This document shows, piece after piece, positions 31,861 through 37,997 of a stretch of 37,997 nucleotides of DNA. Every line of letters starts with the position of its first letter. The first letter of the stretch is position 1. The translations under genes were made by a program, and so were the position numbers. The notes below the pieces were generated by a model. It was not told the origin of the DNA and ran no database searches. It saw only the letters and a program-made list of their open reading frames with translations. Location of the stretch: positions 1 to 37,997 of the forward strand of contig JAFWHB010000029.1 in assembly GCA_017512145.1 (NCBI GenBank), given 5' to 3'. The DNA comes from Mogibacterium sp. (GTDB lineage: Bacteria; Bacillota; Clostridia; Peptostreptococcales; Anaerovoracaceae).

Positions 31861-32250
31861 ATGTCCGCATTCAGGCTCAGCCTGGCCCTGACCGCTTTGC
31901 TGGCTTTGGCTCTGATCATGACCGGATGCGCCGGAGGTGCTTCATTCGAGCAGATTTCGCAGGACGAAGCCCGTCAGATCATGGAGACGACGGACGACTA
32001 TATCATCGTCGATGTCAGAAGGGCGGATGAATTCGCTGAGGGGCACATTCCTGGCGCTGTCAACGTACCTAACGAAACGATCGAAGAAGAGGCCGGGGCA
32101 GCTTTGCCGAACAAGGAACAGACACTGCTCCTGTACTGCAGAACCGGCAACCGCAGCAAACAGGCAGCTCAGAAGCTGGCAGACCTTGGTTATTCCAATG
32201 TATACGAATTCGGCGGTATCAGTGAATGGACTGGCGATATAGAGAAATAA
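31861..32250 (+). CDS. Rhodanese-like lipoprotein
   Basis: 129-aa protein with a signal peptide, a lipobox around MTGC, and one rhodanese domain. The active-site loop is CRTGNRS with the catalytic Cys, and the strands IIVDVRRADEFAEGHIPGAVNVP match the family start. It probably acts in sulfur transfer or thiol chemistry at the outer face of the membrane. An earlier in-frame ATG at 31786 would add 25 residues before the signal peptide, so the start with AAAGG in front of the hydrophobic segment is preferred. Confidence 0.88.
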   Translation: MSAFRLSLALTALLALALIMTGCAGGASFEQISQDEARQIMETTDDYIIVDVRRADEFAEGHIPGAVNVPNETIEEEAGAALPNKEQTLLLYCRTGNRSKQAAQKLADLGYSNVYEFGGISEWTGDIEK

Positions 32251-32304
32251 AATCTGGCGAGAGGCTCCCCGGACCGCGCCAACTAATGATGAAAGGATTT
32301 AATA

Positions 32305-32601
32305 ATGATAACAGGCAAACAGAGAAGTGAACTTAAGAAGATAGCTCAGGAGATGAGACCGACTGTAATGATCGGCAAGGACGAAGTCACACCTAATGTC
32401 ATCTCGGCGATCGATGATTATCTCGAAGCACACGAGATCGTCAAAGTGCAGATCCAGGAGGGTGCTTTGCTCGACCCTAAGGAAACAGCGAACGAAATCG
32501 CTGAGGAGCTCGGCGCAGAGTTCGTACAGGCGATCGGCAGGAAATTCGTGCTGTACAGACGCGCAAATGACCCCGACAAGAGGAAGATCATCCTGCTGTA
32601 A
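32305..32601 (+). CDS. yhbY: YhbY-family RNA-binding protein (CRM domain)
   Basis: 98-aa single CRM-domain protein. It has the conserved MITGKQRSELKKIA start, the MIGKDEVTPNVISAIDDYL segment carrying the family's GK-x-G-like loop region, and VQAIGRKFVLYR at the end. YhbY binds pre-50S ribosomal subunits. The intervening 54 bp after the rhodanese gene may still allow co-transcription. Confidence 0.93.
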   Translation: MITGKQRSELKKIAQEMRPTVMIGKDEVTPNVISAIDDYLEAHEIVKVQIQEGALLDPKETANEIAEELGAEFVQAIGRKFVLYRRANDPDKRKIILL

Positions 32602-32645
32602 TAACAGGATCGCGCTGACTAATCATTTCAATCCAACGAACAAGA

Positions 32646-32669
32646 CCCCGGAATGTATACATTCCGGGG
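32646..32669 (+). terminator. Rho-independent terminator after yhbY
   Basis: CCCCGGAATG and CATTCCGGGG form a perfect 10-bp stem with a TATA loop, followed by CCTTTT. Confidence 0.9.
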
Positions 32670-32729
32670 CCTTTTCAGTTGTAGTCAGTGAGGCCTGCTA
32701 GTAACAAAATTGCACCAGAGCCGGCCGTC

Positions 32730-34214
32730 CTAGTATCTGACGTTCATATCCACATCGCCGTCGATGCCGTCGATCCTGCCGGTGCAGCTGGCCTGCCAGT
32801 AATTGTAAGGACCTTCGTAATCGGTCTCATCAGTATAGTGGGCGAGCCATACAGGCCTTGTATCTGTCTTGTCCCAGACCTTCTCAAGATAATTCTTGCT
32901 GCCATAGAGCATGCAGTCATAGCCACCGCCCGCAAGCTCATCAGCAAAAGCATCATAGAGCTTGTTCAGTGTCCTGAAGTTCATCTCATAACTCTGGAAA
33001 CTGCCAAAATCCTCCCAGTCAAATGCTACCGGCAGGCCGATCGCTTCACCGCCGAGTTTGGTGATTATCCAGTCAGCAGCGGTGCGGACTTCCTGCTCGG
33101 TGTTGTCGTAACTGTAGAGGTAGAGGCCGATCTCGAGACCCGCTGCCTTGGCATTCTTGTAGTTCTGGTCGAATTTGCCATCTTCCTCGACCACTCCGTC
33201 AACCGAGTAGCCGGCCCTGATGATGACAAAATCGCATCCTGCTGCTTTGACTTTCTCGAAGTCGATGTCGCCCTGCCATGTCGAGACATCGATACCGAAC
33301 GCTTTGCCCGTCTTATTGTATTTGCTGACAAAGTCACCGAACTTAGTGCGTGCCGAATCGTCTGTGTACTGCGGTACGTTGTCAGCGACCGTGACGGTCA
33401 GATCCCAGTCGGTTTTGTTGCCGGACGAATCGGTGACCGTGACATGAAGAGGGTAGTCGCCGTTCTTCTTCATGTCGACTTTGCCCTCGACATCGACTGC
33501 CGGCTTAGGATCTGCATTGTCGCCGTAAGCGATGATTTCATTGATGTCGAACTCGGAGCCTTTCTCGAGGACGGTGCCATCGCCGCTCCAGAGCACCAGC
33601 GGCTCGACCTTGTCGATGACATTGTAGGTGAGGGTGAAGTCCTTAGTCGGATTCAGCAGATTGCCAAATAGCGACTTGGTTGCAGTGTAAACGACCTCGT
33701 GCTGGCCTGCAGTCTCGGTGTCAAGCAGCTCATCCTTCGTTGTTACAACGCCTTCGGATTCCTTGACAAAGTCCATGGCCTTGTGCTCACTGCCAAATTC
33801 GACTTCTGGAGCCTCTTCGGTAAATGTCACCGCAAGAGAATCCTCAGCGGTCTTGTATGAATAAGCCGCAAAGCCAACGATCGCGATCACGAGAACAAGG
33901 ATCGCAAGAAGAATCCTGATAAGCTTCTTGTAGGATTTCTTCTTGTGAGGCCTGGAAGGGGCGGAGCTGCTCTGCGGAGCATTGTCCTGCGCAGCCGTGT
34001 CAGCCGGAGCCTTGGTGTCGGCCTCCGCCTTCGCAGCCTTAGCGGCTTCTTTGGCTGCTTCTTTCTCAGCCTTCTTCGCAGCAATCGCCTCAGCACGTTC
34101 CTTTTCCGCAAGCTCTTTCTCAGCAGCCTTCTTCTCTGCAAGCTCCTTCTCAGTGCGGTATCGCTCGCCTCGCGAAACTTCTTCCTTTGTATCTTTATAA
34201 CGGTCAGATCTCAT
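32730..34214 (-). CDS. Membrane-anchored GH25 lysozyme
   Basis: 494-aa cell-wall hydrolase. Residues 15-70 form a highly charged Ala/Glu/Lys coiled-coil on the cytosolic side. One transmembrane helix lies at about 98-118. An extracellular Ig-like/bacterial-surface region runs to about 290 (QHEVVYTATKS, YPLHVTVTDSSGN). The GH25 muramidase domain follows (GIDVSTWQGDIDFEKV, FVIIRAGYS, AFDWEDFGSF with the catalytic acids, YGSKNYLEKV). It should cut the beta-1,4 link of peptidoglycan and may serve in remodelling. Good ribosome-binding site (GGAAGGAAA). The start MRSDRY is the only plausible one. Confidence 0.9.
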   Translation of the reverse strand: MRSDRYKDTKEEVSRGERYRTEKELAEKKAAEKELAEKERAEAIAAKKAEKEAAKEAAKAAKAEADTKAPADTAAQDNAPQSSSAPSRPHKKKSYKKLIRILLAILVLVIAIVGFAAYSYKTAEDSLAVTFTEEAPEVEFGSEHKAMDFVKESEGVVTTKDELLDTETAGQHEVVYTATKSLFGNLLNPTKDFTLTYNVIDKVEPLVLWSGDGTVLEKGSEFDINEIIAYGDNADPKPAVDVEGKVDMKKNGDYPLHVTVTDSSGNKTDWDLTVTVADNVPQYTDDSARTKFGDFVSKYNKTGKAFGIDVSTWQGDIDFEKVKAAGCDFVIIRAGYSVDGVVEEDGKFDQNYKNAKAAGLEIGLYLYSYDNTEQEVRTAADWIITKLGGEAIGLPVAFDWEDFGSFQSYEMNFRTLNKLYDAFADELAGGGYDCMLYGSKNYLEKVWDKTDTRPVWLAHYTDETDYEGPYNYWQASCTGRIDGIDGDVDMNVRY

Positions 34215-34371
34215 GTTCCAATTTCCTTCCTGTATTACTCAATATATATGTGTAATTATAATACAAATACTATATATATGCACATCCGCCGTCATGATAC
34301 AATTGTCGTGTATCGTATTTGGAGCAGTGTCAATTGCTCAACAACACAGTATCTGAAGGAATCAAATTAAA

Positions 34372-34854
34372 ATGAACAGACTATCACATCCATTCGGTCC
34401 GCTCTTCAATGAGGAGAGCAGGGTGCTCATACTTGGCTCGTTCCCATCAGTCAAGTCCCGCGAACAGAACTTCTTCTACGGTCATCCGCAGAACAGATTC
34501 TGGAAGGTGATCGCAGCACTTGCAGGCGCGCTGGTGCCACAGACAATAGAAGAGAAGAAGGAACTCATTCTCAGCAACCACCTCGCTCTGTGGGATTCAA
34601 TTGCAAGCTGCGAGATAACAGGCTCATCCGACTCAAGCATCCGCAATGCCACCGCAAATGACATAAGCGTGATCCTGGACAACAGCAAAGTTGAGCGAAT
34701 CTACTGCAACGGCCGCAAATCCCACGAACTTTATCAGCGATATATCGAGCCTGCAATAGGAAGGCCCGCTATCTGCCTGCCTTCGACAAGCCCGGCTAAT
34801 GCACAGTGGACACTGGATAAGCTGATTGAAGCCTGGGCAGAGATAATGGAGTAG
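34372..34854 (+). CDS. DNA-deoxyinosine glycosylase (UDG superfamily family 6)
   Basis: 160-aa uracil-DNA-glycosylase-fold enzyme of the hypoxanthine-DNA glycosylase type. Motif 1 is LGSFPSVKSREQNFFYGHPQ split as LGSFPSVKS and REQNFFYGHPQNRFW, and motif 2 is LPSTSPANA, both typical of this family. It should remove deaminated adenine (hypoxanthine) from DNA in base-excision repair. The length is normal and the protein appears complete. It is divergent from the lysozyme gene. Confidence 0.88.
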   Translation: MNRLSHPFGPLFNEESRVLILGSFPSVKSREQNFFYGHPQNRFWKVIAALAGALVPQTIEEKKELILSNHLALWDSIASCEITGSSDSSIRNATANDISVILDNSKVERIYCNGRKSHELYQRYIEPAIGRPAICLPSTSPANAQWTLDKLIEAWAEIME

Positions 34855-34855
34855 A

Positions 34856-35018
34856 AAAATACGCTAATTAGGTCGATTCAAGCATAATCAGGAGTATCTT
34901 GGGGCGGCCAAAGTCATAGGTGTCATGAGCCGTTAGTGGCTGAGCAGCTGAAAAACCGATTTGACCACTACAAAAGTAGTGGCTGGCATGCCAAATCAGG
35001 CAATTTACCACTACCATT
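34856..35018. repeat. 163-bp intergenic repeat, copy A
   Basis: Direct repeat with copy B at an exact offset of 265 bp. The first 127 bp are nearly identical and the last 36 bp are more diverged. It contains CCACTAC-AAAA-GTAGTGG (34965-34982) and a further CCACTAC at 35008-35014, plus an upstream TTAGTGG (34933), giving competing hairpins. No gene was recognised in it. Confidence 0.85.
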
Positions 35019-35120
35019 CATTATTCCTGATCTAGAGAGAAGGCCGAGAAAAGGTCAGTGATCCCGAATAAAGCTAATTATGTATTACATTTGCGCCATA
35101 TATCACAAAAAAGGATTACT

Positions 35121-35283
35121 AAAATACTCTAATTTGGTCGATTCAGGCATAATCAGGAGTATCTTGGGGCGGCCAAAGTCAGAGGTGTCATGAGCCGTTA
35201 GTGGCTGAGCAGCTGAAAAACCGATTTGACCACTATAAAAGTAGTGGAGAGCAAGACAAAACAAGTAATTAACCACTACCAAC
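35121..35283. repeat. 163-bp intergenic repeat, copy B
   Basis: Second copy of the repeat. The hairpin CCACTAT-AAAA-GTAGTGG is at 35230-35247, with CCACTAC at 35273-35279. One arm base differs from copy A and makes a G-T pair in RNA, so pairing is maintained. The stretch 34855-35518 otherwise holds no gene I can support. Confidence 0.85.
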
Positions 35284-35518
35284 ATAATTCCGCGACCGTC
35301 CGTACCGAAATCAAGCTTGATACCAAGCTTTTTACCGCATTCCACCGCCATCTGCCGCTGCATGTGTCGCCTTTTTAGGACACATTTGATGACGGCCTTA
35401 GCTGTATAATGCTAGTAGGTGTGCTATGGGCATGCCTCATGCGGAGGCCATCGGCGGACTTATAAGCGTGCTGGCTTCCGGGATTGTAACTTTACTTTTC
35501 TTTAAGGAGGGTGTGGTT

Positions 35519-36715
35519 ATGGTTAACAACAGAAAAAGAATTGTAAGTGTTCTGATTGTCATTATGCTCGCAGCCGTTATGGTTTTGGCGGGATGCTGTA
35601 TGGACACGTCGCAGCTGGCGGGGAGTGCGAGCTTGACAGCAGCGGACAATCAGAATGAAGAGGCTTTGGAAGATGCGGCTTCTGAGGATGCCAGACAATC
35701 AACAAATGAAGAGAACAAGGATTTTGCAACGGATTCTGCGAAGTATGATTCTACGGAATTCCTGAAGGATCTCCCGGCGTGGAGTGGCAATTACGACGAG
35801 CCTTACTGCGAAATAAACAATAATAAACCGGATTTCTCTGAAGAGGAGATCTGGAAGGTGACTCAGGAGTCGCTGGATCCGCTTGATGAACTTGGACGGT
35901 GCGGCACGGCGAATTCCTGCATTGGAACTGACGGGATGCCGACACAGCCGAGGGGCAATATAAGTGAAGTCCACCCGACCGGATGGCACACAGATTCATA
36001 CGATGGTGTCGAAGGCGGCAAGCTCTACAATCGCTGCCATCTCATCGCACACAAACTTTCCGGTGACGATGCGGTTCCGCGAAATCTCATAACAGGAACC
36101 AGCTATATGAACAGGCAGGGGATGCTGCCTTTTGAAGATGCTATATATGAGTATGTCAAATCGACTGGCAACCATGTCATGTACAGGGTAAAGCCTTGCT
36201 TTGCAGGCGATGAGCTTGTGGCAAGGGGCGTTCACATGCAAGCGATCTCGGTTGAGGACGATGGCGAAGGCCTTGCGTTCAATGTCTTCTGCTACAATGT
36301 TCAGCCTGGCATCGAGATAGACTACGCGACCGGCGACAACTGGCTCTCGGGCAAAGCTCCTGGCAAGAAGTCTGGTGGAAGCAATTCGAGCCAGAATGCG
36401 AAAGAACTGAACGCTGAAGAGAATAATGCAACTGATCAGAACGCAACCGAGCAGAGCAACCTGACTCAAATTGATGATCAGTCATCAACGGGAGAAGGAA
36501 AAACTGTTACAGTGATTCTGAATACAAATAAATCCAGAAAGAGGATCCATATACCAGGCAAGCATTGCGCAGAAACCATTGGAGCAAACAACAAGCAAGA
36601 ATGGACTGGGACTGAGCAGGAACTGATAGAATTTGCTAAGGAGTATGGCTATGTAGCCTGTGGATCATGCGATCCGGATAAAGAACTGGGCATCGATCTA
36701 CCTACTAATAAGTAG
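35519..36715 (+). CDS. Secreted DNA/RNA non-specific endonuclease (lipoprotein)
   Basis: 398-aa protein with a signal peptide and lipobox (MVLAGC). A variable acidic region is followed by the nuclease domain of the DNA/RNA non-specific type (about 105-290). The catalytic segment is YNRCHLIAHKLSGDD with the key His, then PRNLITGTSYMNRQGM with the metal-binding Asn. A low-complexity Asn/Gln/Glu linker (about 295-350) leads to a C-terminal domain with RIHIPGKHC and YVACGSCDPD, which resembles the His/Cys metal-binding motif often fused to secreted nucleases. The ATG at 35519 follows AAGGAGGGTG. Function is probably nucleic-acid scavenging or defence outside the cell. Confidence 0.88.
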   Translation: MVNNRKRIVSVLIVIMLAAVMVLAGCCMDTSQLAGSASLTAADNQNEEALEDAASEDARQSTNEENKDFATDSAKYDSTEFLKDLPAWSGNYDEPYCEINNNKPDFSEEEIWKVTQESLDPLDELGRCGTANSCIGTDGMPTQPRGNISEVHPTGWHTDSYDGVEGGKLYNRCHLIAHKLSGDDAVPRNLITGTSYMNRQGMLPFEDAIYEYVKSTGNHVMYRVKPCFAGDELVARGVHMQAISVEDDGEGLAFNVFCYNVQPGIEIDYATGDNWLSGKAPGKKSGGSNSSQNAKELNAEENNATDQNATEQSNLTQIDDQSSTGEGKTVTVILNTNKSRKRIHIPGKHCAETIGANNKQEWTGTEQELIEFAKEYGYVACGSCDPDKELGIDLPTNK

Positions 36716-36798
36716 CAGTCTTCATGATGCCGTGGCAGGTGCATTCTTATACATGCGGCAACTGCCATCCTTAGTTATTGCAAATACAGGAGTTAATT

Positions 36799-37812
36799 AT
36801 GGGTACTGAACGTAAGGGTGTGAACCAGAAGCTTAAGATGCTCTATCTTCTTAAGATCTTCAGTCAGGAGACAGATGACAATCATGCTTTGACTATGCAG
36901 GAGATCATCGCAAAGCTTGAGGCGTGCGGGGTCAATGCGGACCGCAAGACACTGTATCAGGACTTTGACGAGCTGAGGAGATTCGGGCTGGATATCATTG
37001 CGAGCAAGTCAGGCCGCAACTTCTACTACAACCTAGGCAGCAGGGATTTTGAGCTGCCTGAGCTCAAGCTTCTGGTGGACTCGGTGCAGTCATCGAAGTT
37101 CATAACGGACAAGAAGTCGGCCCAGCTGATCCACAAGCTAGAGTCACTTGTCAGCAAGTACGAGGGCAGCCAGCTTCACAGGCAGGTCCTGATATCCGGG
37201 CGTGTCAAGACTATGAACGAGAGCATCTACTACAATGTCGACAAGCTCCACGAGGCGATTGGCGCGGACCGCAAGATCAGGTTCAAGTATTATGACTGGA
37301 ATCTCAGGAAGGAGATGGAGCCGAGGTACGATGGCCGCTGGTATCACATGAGTCCGTGGGCTCTGATGTGGGATGACGAGAAGTACTACATGGTCGCTTA
37401 TGACTCCAAGCACGAGGACATCATCCACTACCGTGTCGACAAAATGATGAACATCAGACTCGAGGATGAGCCGAGGGAGGGCCGTGAGGCGTTCAGGGAA
37501 TTCAACATCGCGCACTATACCAACACTTTGTTCGGAATGTACGCAGGCAACGAGACCAAAGTCATGCTTGAAGCCGAGAACCACATGGTCGGCGTTCTGA
37601 TCGACAGATTTGGCAAGGACATCATAATCGTGCCGGAAGACGATAACCACTTCCGGACAACCGTCACAGTCGCGGTAAGCAAACAATTCTTCGGCTGGAT
37701 CGCGGCGCTGGACGGCGAGGTCAGGATCGTCGGGCCGGATTCTGTCGTAGATCAGATGAGAGAGCACATGAATAAACTGGCGGAGCAATACAGGTCAACT
37801 ACCCCTACTTAG
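36799..37812 (+). CDS. WYL-domain transcriptional regulator with IS-derived C-terminus
   Basis: 337-aa regulator. Residues about 5-80 are a winged helix-turn-helix (LKMLYLLKIFSQE, LEACGVNADRKTLYQDFDELRRFGLDI). Residues about 135-215 are the WYL domain (RKIRFKYYDWN, WYHMSPWALMWDDEKYYMVAYD). The rest is the WCX-type C-terminal part. WYL regulators sense small ligands or single-stranded nucleic acid. The last five residues and the stop codon come from the right end of tnpB element copy 2, which starts at 37795. The native tail has therefore been cut off. The start MGTERKG has CAGGAG upstream. Confidence 0.87.
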   Translation: MGTERKGVNQKLKMLYLLKIFSQETDDNHALTMQEIIAKLEACGVNADRKTLYQDFDELRRFGLDIIASKSGRNFYYNLGSRDFELPELKLLVDSVQSSKFITDKKSAQLIHKLESLVSKYEGSQLHRQVLISGRVKTMNESIYYNVDKLHEAIGADRKIRFKYYDWNLRKEMEPRYDGRWYHMSPWALMWDDEKYYMVAYDSKHEDIIHYRVDKMMNIRLEDEPREGREAFREFNIAHYTNTLFGMYAGNETKVMLEAENHMVGVLIDRFGKDIIIVPEDDNHFRTTVTVAVSKQFFGWIAALDGEVRIVGPDSVVDQMREHMNKLAEQYRSTTPT

Positions 37813-37997
37813 GCTGACGCCTAGAAGAAGGGGCTTGTGACTGCCCTGCAGTGGTAGGCTGACGCCTCCTGCATTTGTTACCGGTTCGGATATCTCCGGA
37901 TCGGCTGGCGTCACATCAGGGGTCATTGACCGGACCCCACCGGCAAGAGACATGCTCTTCCCGGACTGTACCAGGTACTCATTTCCCATGCAGTACA
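37795..37997 (-). mobile_element. TnpB element copy 2, right end and C-terminal tnpB (cut by the window)
   Basis: About 97% identical to 27896-28098, with the same right-end hairpin and the same tnpB C-terminal frame. The frame is open to the window edge (the last complete codons give Tyr-Cys-Met-Gly-Asn where copy 1 has Tyr-Arg-Lys-Gly-Asn), so the gene continues outside. The element sits inside the 3' end of the WYL regulator gene in antisense orientation. Confidence 0.85.

Noticed and set aside
32688..33671. 327-codon open frame on the plus strand
   Set aside because: Antisense to the GH25 lysozyme gene, whose catalytic motifs are intact.
35103..35363. 86-codon minus-strand frame across repeat copy B
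   Set aside because: The matching frame in copy A ends at a stop (ESTstop) and has no good start; the repeat is better explained as a non-coding element. A decayed coding origin is not excluded.

Overview
The window looks like a chromosomal segment of an anaerobic, medium-GC Clostridia-type Firmicute. The indications are strong AGGAGG ribosome-binding sites, a pyrB-pyrI pair, rpoN (sigma-54), a SpoVK/CbbX-type AAA protein, a C-C hydrolase of the phloretin-hydrolase/PhlG family known from gut anaerobes, and TnpB-type insertion sequences. No rRNA or tRNA gene and no CRISPR array was recognised. Species cannot be named from the sequence alone.

Layout. 1-3600: a decayed tnpB end, then housekeeping and stress genes (SRAP/YedK, VOC protein, ArsC/Spx-like protein, hemerythrin-PAS DUF438 protein, ThpR) and a small degenerate locus. 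3602-9818: a LarA-family protein and an old-yellow-enzyme-type reductase (minus strand), divergent from a PrpR-type sigma-54 activator, then a metallo-beta-lactamase-fold lactonase-like gene (minus strand). 10047-22297: a twelve-gene plus-strand cluster with a small membrane protein and SSS symporter, a NifU/IscU-like scaffold and GGGtGRT protein, full-length aconitase, PrpF-type isomerase, AcnX small and large subunits, LeuC/LeuD-type hydratase, type III CoA-transferase and HMG-CoA-lyase-like lyase. 22346-25286: rpoN (minus) and pyrBI (plus). 25378-37997: EcsC protein, AAA ATPase, an intact tnpB element, flavin reductase, PhlG-like hydrolase, lipoproteins, YhbY, GH25 lysozyme, hypoxanthine-type DNA glycosylase, a duplicated 163-bp intergenic repeat, a secreted nuclease, a WYL regulator, and a second tnpB copy running off the right edge.

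How it works together (inference). The 3.6-22.3 kb region reads as a sigma-54-controlled catabolic regulon for a branched di- or tricarboxylic acid. Two strong -24/-12 promoters lie back to back at 9883-9898 and 9939-9954. They drive the lactonase-like gene one way and the transporter-plus-pathway cluster the other way. The likely activator is encoded next door and the sigma factor gene sits at the far end. Two matching 28-bp TGTTTC-N16-GAAACA sites flank the activator's divergent promoter region. A plausible chemistry is uptake, double-bond isomerisation (PrpF), hydration (LeuCD-type), CoA transfer, then retro-aldol cleavage to pyruvate plus acetyl-CoA (from itaconate/citraconate) or propionyl-CoA (from methylitaconate/dimethylmaleate). 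The three aconitase-superfamily [4Fe-4S] enzymes may explain the dedicated Fe-S scaffold. The exact substrate is not determined by the sequence.
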